Of a stretch of 64,000 bases of DNA, positions 44,581 to 53,474 are shown piece by piece. The notes below the pieces were generated by a model that saw nothing but the letters and a program-made list of their open reading frames with translations, was not told the DNA's origin and made no database searches. The first letter of the stretch is position 1; each line of letters begins with the position of its first letter. A program made the translations under genes and the position numbers. Source of the stretch: Paenibacillus sp. MSJ-34 (GTDB taxonomy: Bacteria; Bacillota; Bacilli; Paenibacillales; Paenibacillaceae); NCBI RefSeq assembly GCF_018918005.1, contig NZ_JAHLPR010000018.1, positions 34,950 through 98,949 on the forward strand, given 5' to 3'.

Positions 44581-46168
44581 TCTCTTGATAGCCGAAGACG
44601 AAAGCTGGATGCGCGAAGTGCTTGTCAACGCCGATTATTGGAAGCATTGCGGGATTACCCGCATTTTCGAAGCGGGCAACGGAGAGGATGCGTACGGCAT
44701 TTTGCAAACGGAGAAGGTCGATTTCCTGCTGTCGGATATCCGCATGCCGATCATGGACGGCCTGGAGCTATTGTCCCGCATTCAGGATACCCATCCCGAG
44801 ACGATCAAAGTGATGCTGACCGGATTCGACGATTTCGAATATGTTCGCACCGCCATGCGTTTGGACGCCCACGATTATATGTTGAAGCCGGTTCATGACG
44901 AGGAAATGCTGCAATTATTCCTCCGGCTTGCCCGGCAGAAGAACGAACGGCAAGCGGAGAAGCTTAGGCGGGCCGCGGAAGAATCGAAATGGAACCACGG
45001 CAGGCAAATGCTGCGGGAGCAGTTGCTCGCAAGCTGGTTCTCGGGCAAGAAGACGGACGAGAACGGGATTCGGCAGCAGTGCCGGGAGCTCGGCATTCAT
45101 TGGCAGGCGGACCGTTATGTCGTTATGCTGCTTGAAGCGGACCGGCTCCATGCGTTGCTGGAACGTTACAGCCGCCGCGATTTCAATCTGTTGTATTACG
45201 GCATCCGGAACATCGCGGAGGAATACGTGAAGGAAAGCGGCAGGCAATATTACCTGTTCGAACTGGACGAAAGGATCGTTATCTGGTGCGAGTCGACGGA
45301 ACATGCGCAAGACATGGAAAGCATGCTGGAGCGGATAAGGGAGAGCGTGAAACGGTTTATTAAAGTATCCGTTTCGGTCGGCGTCAGCGGCAGGCACGAG
45401 TCGGAGAGCGAAGTGTTCCAGGCGTACATGGAAGCGTTGAATTCGCTCAAGATGAAAATGTATTACGGGAACGACCGCGCGACGTTCTACGAGAGCCTCA
45501 TTCTTGAGGATCGCCGGAAGACGTTCGGACGGGACTTGCAGGTAAAGCTGTTCAATTGCATAACCGCGGGGCAGGTGGAAGAAACGGAAGCGCTGCTTGC
45601 GGAACTGTTCGGCGAAATCCGCCGCAACCCGGTCCCGGCACAGCAAATGGACGAGATGCTGCAGGCGATGGCGCATATGCTGCGGGAGAGCCGCGAGCGA
45701 GCGCCGGAGGCGGAGTCGGGCCATGCGTTCGACGAATGGCTGGCTAAAGCCCGCACATTCGATATGCTTGACGAGCTCCGGCAGTTCGTGACGGAAGCTT
45801 TTATGGCGGCGGCATCCGAAGGGGCCAAACAGAAGATGCAGCGCAAGAGCAAGCTGATTGTCGACGTGCTTCATTACTTGGAAGAGCACTATATGGAAGA
45901 CATATCGCTGCAGAAGCTAGCGGAGCGTTTTTTCGTTAACGCCTCTTACTTGAGCCGGTTGTTCAAGGAAGAGGTCGGGGAAATTTTCACCAAGCATGTA
46001 ATGCGGCTTCGCATCGAGCGCGCCTGCCGACTGCTGCGAACGACCCGTATGAAGGTGTATGAAGTGAGCGAAGCGGTCGGATATCGGGACGTCAAGTATT
46101 TCAATAAAATTTTTAAGGATATTACCGGCATGACGCCTGCCGATCATCGCAGTTTGTCAAACACCTAA
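44573..46168 (+). CDS. Response regulator, YesN/AraC type (cluster c)
   Basis: The 531-residue protein has a receiver domain (SLLIAEDESW, FLLSDIRMPIMDGLELL with D55, VMLTGFDDF, MLKPVHDEE). A middle region follows, then the AraC DNA-binding domain (LQKLAERFFVNASYLSRLFKE and VYEVSEAVGYRDVKYFNKIF). It likely activates the importer operon and perhaps the enzymes downstream. The ATG at 44573 follows GGGGGAGGG. Confidence 0.92.
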   Translation: MYSLLIAEDESWMREVLVNADYWKHCGITRIFEAGNGEDAYGILQTEKVDFLLSDIRMPIMDGLELLSRIQDTHPETIKVMLTGFDDFEYVRTAMRLDAHDYMLKPVHDEEMLQLFLRLARQKNERQAEKLRRAAEESKWNHGRQMLREQLLASWFSGKKTDENGIRQQCRELGIHWQADRYVVMLLEADRLHALLERYSRRDFNLLYYGIRNIAEEYVKESGRQYYLFELDERIVIWCESTEHAQDMESMLERIRESVKRFIKVSVSVGVSGRHESESEVFQAYMEALNSLKMKMYYGNDRATFYESLILEDRRKTFGRDLQVKLFNCITAGQVEETEALLAELFGEIRRNPVPAQQMDEMLQAMAHMLRESRERAPEAESGHAFDEWLAKARTFDMLDELRQFVTEAFMAAASEGAKQKMQRKSKLIVDVLHYLEEHYMEDISLQKLAERFFVNASYLSRLFKEEVGEIFTKHVMRLRIERACRLLRTTRMKVYEVSEAVGYRDVKYFNKIFKDITGMTPADHRSLSNT

Positions 46169-46270
46169 AAAGAATAGAAGAAAAGTAAAAACCGTCACGT
46201 TACGCGATCGGAGGGAACCCGCTATCATGATAGTATCGAATACTAACACGGATAGAAGGAGAGGTTCCGA

Positions 46271-47056
46271 TTGACGCCTAACGTGATTTTTCAATTTCAA
46301 GGACAGGTTGCCGTCGTGACGGGAGGTTCCAAAGGGATCGGCGAAGCGGCGGTGCGCGGATTCGCGGCGGCGGGCGCGACGACGGTCATCGCCGATCTGG
46401 ACGAGGCCCGCGGCCGGCTGCTGGAAAGCGAACTGCGCGGGGAAGGCACGGACGCGCATTTCATTCCCGTCGACGTCGGCAGCGACGAGCAGATGAAGCG
46501 GCTGATGGAGCAGGCGTTTTCCTTACGGGGCAGGCTCGACTTTCTATATAACAACGCCGGAGTGGCAATAGCCGGAGAGGCTGCGCTGACGAGCGATTCG
46601 GATTGGCAGAAGGTGTTGAACATCAATTTGGGCGGCGTATTTCGCGGGTGCAAATACGCGATCCCCTATATGCGGCGGCAAGGCAAAGGGGCGATCGTCA
46701 ATTGCGCGTCGACCCAGGCGCTGAACGGCTTCGTCGGATGGGCGGCCTACAGCGCGTCCAAAGGCGGCATTCTCGCCTTCACGCGGCAGACGGCTGTGGA
46801 ATACGCGAGGCAGGGCATTCGCATCAACGCCGTGGCGCCGGGCACGATTATGACGCCGATGAACGAGCGGATATTTGCGGAAGCGGAAGATCCCGACGCG
46901 CTGATCCGGCTCTGGAACGAAGCGCATCCGATCGGCAGATTCGGACAGCCCGAAGAGGTCGCGAATTTGGTCCTGTTTCTGTGCAGCGACGCCGCTTCGT
47001 TTATTACGGGCCAGACGTTCGCGGCGGACGGCGGCCAGTCGGTCAGGGGCGAATAA
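46271..47056 (+). CDS. Short-chain dehydrogenase/reductase (SDR)
   Basis: The 261-residue enzyme has the NAD(P)-binding [22 protein letters not shown], the catalytic serine in VNCAST and the YSASKGG (Y-x3-K) motif. It ends with the usual [11 protein letters not shown]. It starts at TTG 46271 with AAGGAGAGG upstream. SDR enzymes of this type oxidise an alcohol, often on a sugar, acid or acyl-CoA. It opens a row of five enzyme or binding genes after the sensor/regulator pair. Confidence 0.9.
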   Translation: MTPNVIFQFQGQVAVVTGGSKGIGEAAVRGFAAAGATTVIADLDEARGRLLESELRGEGTDAHFIPVDVGSDEQMKRLMEQAFSLRGRLDFLYNNAGVAIAGEAALTSDSDWQKVLNINLGGVFRGCKYAIPYMRRQGKGAIVNCASTQALNGFVGWAAYSASKGGILAFTRQTAVEYARQGIRINAVAPGTIMTPMNERIFAEAEDPDALIRLWNEAHPIGRFGQPEEVANLVLFLCSDAASFITGQTFAADGGQSVRGE

Positions 47057-47075
47057 CGGCAAAGGAGGATGACCA

Positions 47076-47864
47076 ATGAGCATGAATCATTACGACTATA
47101 TCAAGGTCGAGCAAGACGGAGGGGTCGCGACGCTCACGCTGCTGCGCGAGGCGAAGCTGAACGCGATGAACAGCGCCATGATGGCGGAGCTGACGGACTG
47201 CTTCCGCCGCATACACGAACGAGCGGATGTGCGCGCCGCGATACTGACCGGATCCGGCAAGGCGTTCATGGCGGGGGCGGATATCGAGGAATACAGCGGA
47301 TTCGACTTGGGCGCTTTCTTCGCGTTTCAGAACAAGGGGCGCGACATGTACCGGGCGATCGAGGAATGCGCGAAGCCGGTCGTTGCCGCGGTCAACGGGT
47401 ACGCGCTTGGCGGAGGGTTCGAATTGGCGCTCGCCTGCGATTTGATCGTCGCTTCGGAGAAAGCGAAGTTCGGGCTGCCGGAAGTGAAGCTGGGCCTTGT
47501 TCCGGGCGGAGGCGGCATTCAGAAGGCGCTCCGCGCCGTCGGCCCTTATGCGGCTAAGGAAATGCTCATGACGGGGAGATTTTTGTCCGCCGGGGAAGCC
47601 ATGGAGCTGCGTATCGTCAATGAAGTGACGGAACCGGAGCGGTTGCTCCCTGCCGCCGCGTCGCTTGCGCAACAGATCGCGGAGAAAGCGCCGCTTGCCG
47701 TGCAAGCCTTGAAGAAGCTCGTGAACGAGGGGCGCGACGCCAGTTTGGAAACGGCCCAAGCTTACGACAGAAGCTATTTGGCGAGTCTTTTCTACAGCCG
47801 GGACGCGCAGGAAGGCATTGCCGCTTTCGTTGAGAAACGCGATCCGGTATTCATTGGCAAATAA
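47076..47864 (+). CDS. Enoyl-CoA hydratase/isomerase family protein
   Basis: The 262-residue crotonase-fold protein has the oxyanion-hole block GSGKAFMAGADIEEY and NGYALGGGFELALACDL (catalytic E). LPEVKLGLVPGGGGIQ carries the second catalytic E. Crotonases hydrate or isomerise acyl-CoA thioesters. With a family III CoA-transferase three genes later, it suggests a CoA-bound intermediate in this cluster. AAAGGAGG lies before the ATG. Confidence 0.9.
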   Translation: MSMNHYDYIKVEQDGGVATLTLLREAKLNAMNSAMMAELTDCFRRIHERADVRAAILTGSGKAFMAGADIEEYSGFDLGAFFAFQNKGRDMYRAIEECAKPVVAAVNGYALGGGFELALACDLIVASEKAKFGLPEVKLGLVPGGGGIQKALRAVGPYAAKEMLMTGRFLSAGEAMELRIVNEVTEPERLLPAAASLAQQIAEKAPLAVQALKKLVNEGRDASLETAQAYDRSYLASLFYSRDAQEGIAAFVEKRDPVFIGK

Positions 47865-47890
47865 ATTGCTTGCGACGAGGTGGGACGATT

Positions 47891-48958
47891 ATGCGATTCC
47901 GGGCTTACGAAGAAACCGGCGCTTCCGGCCGCGCCATCGTGCTTGCGGATACGGAGCATGACTCGCTTGCCATTATTGCGCCCGATGTCGGCTTCAATAT
48001 GATCCGCTGCCGCTTGGGAGGACATGAAACGATCGAAGGACCTCCGGACAGGCAGACGCTTGCGCTGCGCTCGTCCGAATTCGGGGTTCCCCTGTTATGG
48101 CCGCCGGGCCGCATCGCTCGCGGGGCGTTTGCGTTTCGCGGCAAGCCGTACGCGTATCCGGTGCATGAGGGAATCCATCATCTGCACGGCGAGATTCGCA
48201 TGCGGCCATGGAACGTCGTATCGCTGGAGGCGGACCAAGAGGGGAGCGCCTCGGCGACGGCGGAGTTCCGTTTCGAGCGGACGGAAGCTTCGCCCGCTTA
48301 TTACCCGCATTCCGTCGCGCTTCGCATGACTTGGCGCTTGTGCGGCAAGCGGGTCTTCGGAACGATCGAGGCGGCCAACGAGGGCGAGGAGGAAGTTCCG
48401 TTCGGTTTCGGCCTGCATCCGTATTTCGCGTTTCGCGGTGCGGCGGAGGAAGTTGCGTTCAAGGCGGATGCCGCGTTGCAGTATTTCGCCGACGCGGACG
48501 GAGTCTGTCGCCGGATGCCCGTTCGTACCGGCTTATGCGAAGAGATGGGTGAAGAGTTGACGTTGGATCGGCTGCCGAAAGATGTAGATCATTTCGTGTT
48601 CAGGATGAAAGAAGACGCAAGACATTGCGAGATCTTCCGCAAAGAGGATAACTTGCGGATCCGGTTCGACTACGATCGCGGATTTCCTTATCTCATCGTC
48701 TTCAAACCGGCTTGGATGAACGCGTTGTCGCTTGAACCTTGGAGCTGCATCTCGGATGCGAATAATTCGCCCCTGCCGCCGAAATGGACGGGGGCGGCGG
48801 GGCTTCAAGCGGGAGAACGGCGCCGGATGGAATGGTCGTGGCAGGCGGAATCGATGGAAGGAGAAGCTCGAAGCGAGCAAGAAGCGAGCAAGGAGCAAAC
48901 AAGGAGTAAGCAAGGAGCAAGGCTTCCCTCCGCAGAAGGCTCCCGATATGCAAGATGA
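47891..48958 (+). CDS. Aldose 1-epimerase-like protein
   Basis: The 355-residue protein has the galactose-mutarotase fold, with GIHHLHGEIRMRPW and PFGFGLHPYFAF holding likely catalytic histidines, and LEPWSCISDANN near the end. Mutarotases interconvert anomers of aldoses. The ATG at 47891 follows GAGGTGG. The last 35 residues are a low-complexity tail rich in E, A, S, K and Q. It is encoded by a short tandem repeat of the type GCAAGGAGCAA and is not part of the fold. Confidence 0.82.
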   Translation: MRFRAYEETGASGRAIVLADTEHDSLAIIAPDVGFNMIRCRLGGHETIEGPPDRQTLALRSSEFGVPLLWPPGRIARGAFAFRGKPYAYPVHEGIHHLHGEIRMRPWNVVSLEADQEGSASATAEFRFERTEASPAYYPHSVALRMTWRLCGKRVFGTIEAANEGEEEVPFGFGLHPYFAFRGAAEEVAFKADAALQYFADADGVCRRMPVRTGLCEEMGEELTLDRLPKDVDHFVFRMKEDARHCEIFRKEDNLRIRFDYDRGFPYLIVFKPAWMNALSLEPWSCISDANNSPLPPKWTGAAGLQAGERRRMEWSWQAESMEGEARSEQEASKEQTRSKQGARLPSAEGSRYAR

Positions 48959-48971
48959 AAGGATGGAAGAC

Positions 48972-50159
48972 ATGGAGAAGGCACTCAAAGGCATTAAAGT
49001 TCTGGATTTTACCCATTTGCTGCAAGGCCCTTTCGCGACGCAAATGCTCGGCGATCTGGGAGCGGACGTCATCAAAGTCGAACGGAAAGGAAGCGGCGAT
49101 AGCTACCGCGCATGGTCTTTCCTGAAATATTGGGTGGGGGGAACGGAGTCGCCTTGTTTTCTGGCGTTCAACCGGAACAAGCGCTCTCTCGCGCTCGACT
49201 TGAAGTCGCAGGAAGCGAAGGACGTCATTTATAGGCTGGTACGGGAATGCGATTTCGTCATCGAAAATTTCCGGCCGGGCGTGATGGAGAAGCTGGGATT
49301 CGGCTATGAGGATTTCAAGAAAATCAATCCCCGCATCATTTACTGTTCCAGCACCGGTTACGGGCAGGACGGACCGTACGCGGAGCGGCCGGGCCAAGAT
49401 CTGATGATTCAATGCCTTAGCGGTCTGACAACGCTGACCGGTCGCAAAGATGCCGATCCGACGCCGCTCGGGACGGGCATCGCCGATCAGTTGGGCGCCT
49501 ACAATATCGTATACGGATTGCTATCCGCCCTCTATTATCGGGAGCGGACAGGCAAAGGGCAGAAGATCGATATCAATCTGTTCCAATGCTTGCTTACCCA
49601 TCAGCTTCAAGAATTCGCGGTAACGCTCAATTCGGGACGGTTGTTCGAACGCCCGCTGTCGGGAATCGCCCACCCGGGACAGTCGGCGCCGTTCGGCATA
49701 TACCGGACTTCGGACGGCTATGTATGCATCTCGGTCAACCCGATTCCGATACTGGCGGAAGTGTTGGAAGACGAAGGGCTGAACGAATATAACGATCCCG
49801 ACACGCTGTACGATAAACGGGACGAGGTGTTCTACCGCATTCAAGCGAGCGTGGTGAAACGGCCAACCGCCTATTGGGTCGAGAAAATGCTGGAACGCGA
49901 TATGTGGGTATCCGAAGTCAAGAACCATCTGGAAGTCGAACAGGATCCGCAAGCCGTTCATTTGCAGGCGTTTACGAGCTATCAACATCCTACCGCGGGC
50001 GAGGTGAAGACGGTCAATATCCCGGTCAAATTCAGCGAAACCCCGGGCGAAATCGTTCGACATCCTCCGCTTGTCGGCGAGCATAACGAGGAAATATTGA
50101 GAGAGCTTGGGTATGACAGCGCCAGCATTGCCGGCATGAAAGGCAAAGGGGTGATCTGA
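48972..50159 (+). CDS. Family III CoA-transferase (CaiB/BaiF type)
   Basis: The enzyme begins EKALKGIKVLDFTHLLQGPF, the usual family start. GADVIKVERKGSGD, NKRSLALDLKS and VIENFRPGVMEKLGFGYED follow. GYGQDGPYAERPGQDLMIQ carries the active-site aspartate (GQD). These enzymes move CoA between acids. ATGs at 48948, 48963 and 48972 are all possible; the last is favoured by family length and AAAGG nine bases before. A frame reaching back to 48732 overlaps the epimerase gene and is rejected. Confidence 0.9.
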   Translation: MEKALKGIKVLDFTHLLQGPFATQMLGDLGADVIKVERKGSGDSYRAWSFLKYWVGGTESPCFLAFNRNKRSLALDLKSQEAKDVIYRLVRECDFVIENFRPGVMEKLGFGYEDFKKINPRIIYCSSTGYGQDGPYAERPGQDLMIQCLSGLTTLTGRKDADPTPLGTGIADQLGAYNIVYGLLSALYYRERTGKGQKIDINLFQCLLTHQLQEFAVTLNSGRLFERPLSGIAHPGQSAPFGIYRTSDGYVCISVNPIPILAEVLEDEGLNEYNDPDTLYDKRDEVFYRIQASVVKRPTAYWVEKMLERDMWVSEVKNHLEVEQDPQAVHLQAFTSYQHPTAGEVKTVNIPVKFSETPGEIVRHPPLVGEHNEEILRELGYDSASIAGMKGKGVI

Positions 50160-50160
50160 C

Positions 50161-51315
50161 GTGATTGCGCTCAAGGGCATGACATGGGATCACGAGCGGG
50201 GGTACGATCCGCTGCTGCGAACGACCGAACGGTTTGCCGCGCACTATCCGGACGTAACGATTCATTGGGACCGCCGGTCGTTGAAAGACTTCGGGGATTA
50301 CCCGGTGGACGCGCTGGCGCAGGAATACGATCTTCTTATGATCGATCATCCTCATGTTGGCATCTGCTCGGCGAATGGCGTGCTTGTTCCGCTGGACGAT
50401 TGGATTCCGGCGGATTACCTCGCCGATCAATCCGAAGGCAGCGTAGGGCCGAGCCATCGGAGTTACCAATGGGGCGGCCGCCAATGGGCGCTCGCGGTCG
50501 ATGCCGCGGCGCAGGTGTCTTCGTATCGGCCCGACCTGCTGCAGGGGTATAAGCTTCCGTCGACCTGGACGGAAGTGCGCAAGCTGGCCGATGCCTTGCC
50601 TTCTGGCCGCAAGATCGGCTGGCCCCTCTGTCCGACGGATGCGATGTGCAGCTTCCTGTCGCTATGCGCCAACATCGGAGGGGCGTCGTTCTTCGACGAA
50701 GCGGCCGGCATACCGCGCACGACCGGAGAAGCTGCGCTCGCCTTCCTTGACGGAATGCTTCCGCTGCTTCATGAATGCTCGCTCGCTTCGAATCCGATCC
50801 AAATGTACGACCGGATGTCGTCCACGGACGAGATCGCGTACGTGCCGCTCGCCTTCGGATATACGAACTATGCCAGAGCGAGCTGCGCGGGCCGCCGGTT
50901 GCGGTTCGCCGATATTCCTTCGATGACGGGCGCACCCGAGCAAGCGTTACTGGGCGGAGTTGGGATCGCCGTCTCGGCCCGTTCGGAACATATTCCCGTT
51001 GCCGTTCGGTACGCGATGTTCGTTGCCAGCCCCGAAGTGCAGCGCACGATCTATTATGAGGCGGGCGGGCAACCGGGGCATGCGGCGGCCTGGACGGATG
51101 AGCGGATCAACGGGGACTGCGGCGATTTCTTCGTTGCCACGCGCCGAACGATGGAGAACAGTTACATGAGACCGAGACATCCGGCGTTTCCCGCTTATCA
51201 GGAGCAAGCCGGCGTCATTCTTCACGAAGCGTTGGAGCGCTCGTTGGCGGGGCGGCCGCTCTCCGAATCCGCGACGTTGGCGGAATTGAACCGGTTGTAC
51301 GCTTCGTTTATTTGA
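50161..51315 (+). CDS. Solute-binding-protein homologue without signal peptide
   Basis: The 384-residue protein resembles family 1 sugar-binding proteins of ABC importers. WTEVRKLADALPSGRK matches the TWEE block, and GGVGIAVSARSEHIPVAVRYA and VQRTIYYEAGGQPGH match the C-terminal lobe. It starts MIALKGMTWDHERGYDPL, with no signal peptide or lipobox, so it should stay in the cytoplasm. Its GTG start lies one base after the CoA-transferase stop. A cytosolic binding-protein fold in an enzyme operon is unusual. It may bind or carry an intermediate or act as an enzyme subunit; the role is unknown. Confidence 0.75.
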   Translation: MIALKGMTWDHERGYDPLLRTTERFAAHYPDVTIHWDRRSLKDFGDYPVDALAQEYDLLMIDHPHVGICSANGVLVPLDDWIPADYLADQSEGSVGPSHRSYQWGGRQWALAVDAAAQVSSYRPDLLQGYKLPSTWTEVRKLADALPSGRKIGWPLCPTDAMCSFLSLCANIGGASFFDEAAGIPRTTGEAALAFLDGMLPLLHECSLASNPIQMYDRMSSTDEIAYVPLAFGYTNYARASCAGRRLRFADIPSMTGAPEQALLGGVGIAVSARSEHIPVAVRYAMFVASPEVQRTIYYEAGGQPGHAAAWTDERINGDCGDFFVATRRTMENSYMRPRHPAFPAYQEQAGVILHEALERSLAGRPLSESATLAELNRLYASFI

Positions 51316-51335
51316 AGACATGAACGGATGACGAG

Positions 51336-51389
51336 AAAACCTCCAATCCACTTCGCACCTAGGTGGCGTTTGGAGATGGAGGTTTTTTT
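51336..51389 (+). terminator. Intrinsic terminator of cluster c
   Basis: AAAACCTCCA pairs with TGGAGGTTTT and runs into TTTTTTT at 51383-51389. It lies 20 bases after the last gene of the cluster. Confidence 0.85.
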
Positions 51390-51443
51390 GGCGTTAAAAT
51401 CGGGCATTTGCATGTTGTATCCCCCCCATACTCATGATTTTTT

Positions 51444-51495
51444 CCCCTTCTGTCAAAATCCCCTTCGTTCAGAAAGCTGGAGAATAACTGTTTCG
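51444..51495 (+). repeat. Dispersed intergenic repeat, copy F (long form)
   Basis: It reads CCCCTTCTGTCAAAATCCCC, then TTCGTTCAGAAAGCTGGAGA and ATAACTGTTTCG. It shares the extra 20-base tail with copy G, 106 bases further on. The interval 51390-51751 holds no gene apart from these copies and the promoter region of the next gene. Confidence 0.75.
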
Positions 51496-51549
51496 TCATC
51501 GGCCCTGGGTTGTCGATCCTGAGTTTTCGTCCGCACCATCTCCTTCCGT

Positions 51550-51601
51550 CCCCTTCTGTCGAAATCCCCTTCGCTCAGAGAGCTGCAGAATAACTGTTTC
51601 G
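51550..51601 (+). repeat. Dispersed intergenic repeat, copy G (long form)
   Basis: It reads CCCCTTCTGTCGAAATCCCC, then TTCGCTCAGAGAGCTGCAGA and ATAACTGTTTCG. It is the closest match to the shared pattern and a near copy of F, including the tail. Confidence 0.75.
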
Positions 51602-51751
51602 TTCATATATTCAAGCAGGGAAGACTTTAATTCGGCAAAGGCGAACTAGTTTTTCTTCCAAAAAAATAAAAATAGAGATTGTATACAGAACATATGTTTG
51701 ATATAATGAAAGGGAACGTAGGTTTCCATTATTGTGACGGGAGGTTATTCC

Positions 51752-52651
51752 ATGACCGAGTTGTTATCCTTTGAAGCGTTCTCAGCCTATTATGAGAAGG
51801 AAGAGACGTGTGTACAAGCATGGTTCGAGATGCGATGGCCGGACGGCTTTCGCTGCCCCCGGTGTCAGCATCCCGGCGCTTACGTCATTATGACCCGCAG
51901 ACTTCCTTTATACGAGTGTCAAAGCTGCAGAGCGCAGACCTCGCTTATTGCGGGGACGGTCATGGAAGGCAGCCGCACTTCGCTGCACAAATGGTTTCAG
52001 GCGATCTATCTTCATTCCCGGCCGGAGAGCGTCAACGCGGTCCAATTAGCCCGGATCATTGAGGTCACCTACAAAACGGCTTGGCTGATCTGCCATAAGC
52101 TTCGGCATGCCATGTCTCAAACCGAATCGGCGGAGCTGTTGTCCGGGCTGGTTCGCATTTCGGAGGCCATCTATGCAAGACGGATTACGCCGCCCTTTTG
52201 GTCATGGCACGTGCCGGAACAACCTCTTTTGGTCGGTGTCTCGACGGACGACAACGGAACCATCCTCAAGTTGAAAATAGAGAAGCAAAAGAAAGAAAAA
52301 ATCAAAGACCCCTATACGCCTTTTTCGGTTGAAGGTTTTATCGATCGTCATGTGGAAAGGAAAGCGGCAGCCCATGCCGTTGTAACGCGCTGTACGGGGC
52401 GCAGGCGCAACCTCAGATTGATCTCACTTGCGTGGGAAGCGGAGAAATGGTTGGCAGCTTTGTTTGGAGGGATTGGCAGCAAACATTTGCAAGCTTATCT
52501 AAATCAATTTTGCTATATGTTTAATCATTTCCGGCAGTCTCTGCTCAAACCGCTGTTTGATAGCTGTGTGAAGTCTCGAACGATTACTTATCGGGAGCTT
52601 GTCGGCAGTGACGCTGAATCGGGCATGACTCATTATCAAATCGCATCCTAG
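51752..52651 (+). CDS. IS1595/ISXO2-like transposase homologue with altered catalytic motifs
   Basis: The 299-residue protein has the zinc-ribbon RCPRCQHPGAY and YECQSCRAQTS of IS1595-type transposases, then the HTH-like RTSLHKWFQAIYLHS. In the core, the usual DE.Y motif reads RISEAIYA. Near the end, LQAYLNQF stands where active relatives have YLDEF. The catalytic aspartate and glutamate thus seem to be lost. I recall related proteins in Paenibacillus. It may be a dead or domesticated transposase. CGGGAGG precedes the ATG. I see no clear inverted ends. Confidence 0.75.
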   Translation: MTELLSFEAFSAYYEKEETCVQAWFEMRWPDGFRCPRCQHPGAYVIMTRRLPLYECQSCRAQTSLIAGTVMEGSRTSLHKWFQAIYLHSRPESVNAVQLARIIEVTYKTAWLICHKLRHAMSQTESAELLSGLVRISEAIYARRITPPFWSWHVPEQPLLVGVSTDDNGTILKLKIEKQKKEKIKDPYTPFSVEGFIDRHVERKAAAHAVVTRCTGRRRNLRLISLAWEAEKWLAALFGGIGSKHLQAYLNQFCYMFNHFRQSLLKPLFDSCVKSRTITYRELVGSDAESGMTHYQIAS

Positions 52652-52800
52652 TTTGAGAAGCGTTTCATTTCTTTAATTGGATTGTCATTGTTTCATTTTA
52701 CATCGGCTGTGGACAAATGTTGTGCATGTCTGTCCTGTTGAGGCGCCCGAAATATTCATTTCAAATGGTAGCTGGTACGTGAATTCCTTTTGTACCTTAT

Positions 52801-52837
52801 ATCCTGAGCGACGGGGATATCGACAGAAGGCGGAAAA
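52801..52837 (-). repeat. Dispersed intergenic repeat, copy H (reverse)
   Basis: On the minus strand it reads CCGCCTTCTGTCGATATCCC and then CGTCGCTCAGGAT. It lies after the transposase-like gene and just before the tandem hairpins. Confidence 0.65.
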
Positions 52838-52870
52838 AAGGGGGATATCGCCCCCGCCGCATAACGAAAA

Positions 52871-52956
52871 AGGGGAGGCTCCCCACAAGGATAGAAAACG
52901 AAAGGGGCGAACCCCGCAAGGATAGAAGCGAGAGGAGGACCCCCGCAAGGATAGAA
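52871..52956 (+). repeat. Three tandem small hairpin units
   Basis: Three units of about 30 bases follow each other. Each has a G-run and a C-run that can pair (GGGGAGGCTCCCC, GGGGCGAACCCC, GGAGGACCCCC), and each ends with CAAGGATAGAA. The loops differ while the ends are kept. They lie outside genes, in the interval 52652-53039. Confidence 0.65.
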
Positions 52957-52975
52957 GACAGTGAGCGTTGGCAAC

Positions 52976-52998
52976 AAAAAAGAACCTTGAAAGGTTCT
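52976..52998 (-). terminator. Intrinsic terminator of the small secreted protein gene
   Basis: AGAACCTT and AAGGTTCT form a perfect stem. On the minus strand a T-run follows (TTTTTT, then GTTGCC). It ends the gene at 53040-53474. Confidence 0.75.
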
Positions 52999-53039
52999 CG
53001 AAAGGTCCTTGTTTTGTTTCCTCGCGCAAAGTATTTAGG

Positions 53040-53474
53040 TTAAATCGAGCCGCTTGGGACGGCTCCGCCGTAGACGCTCTGCGTAATGATCTCGGATACT
53101 TCCGATATGTACGCTTCATAGGCGTCGGGAGAGAGGCTTCCGCTAGCGAGGCGCATGTCCAGTTGCTCCGTTAATTCGGCGACTTGCAGATCGATCACGT
53201 TCTGCACATCCGCATCGTTGCTTGCGGCGATGTCCGCCAATGATTTGCCGTTATACAGGTCGTCATAGATTTCTTCATCCGATGCGGCGCCAAGCACTTG
53301 CTGCAGTTGATTCTGTGCGTCAGCGTCTTGAGTCCTTTGATCGGCTCCTTTGAATTTGCAACAAGTGCTATATTTATCGCCAATCGCCGCGGCGTTCGTT
53401 TCTTCATTCCACACGACGCCAATGGCTATGGCGACCGCCATCGTACTGACGATAATGATTCGTTTCGGGCTCAT
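53040..53474 (-). CDS. Small secreted hypothetical protein
   Basis: The 144-residue protein starts with a signal peptide (KRIIIVSTMAVAIAIGVVW, cleavage probably near TNAAA). Two helical segments follow: NGKSLADIAASNDADVQNVI, then LQVAELTEQLDMRLASGSLS. The GKSLADIA pattern resembles the repeat-like segments of DUF2680-type secreted proteins, but I cannot assign it firmly. A Cys-Cys pair lies just after the signal. The ATG at 53474 follows GAGGA. It has its own terminator and is not in an operon with its neighbours. Confidence 0.65.
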   Translation of the reverse strand: MSPKRIIIVSTMAVAIAIGVVWNEETNAAAIGDKYSTCCKFKGADQRTQDADAQNQLQQVLGAASDEEIYDDLYNGKSLADIAASNDADVQNVIDLQVAELTEQLDMRLASGSLSPDAYEAYISEVSEIITQSVYGGAVPSGSI

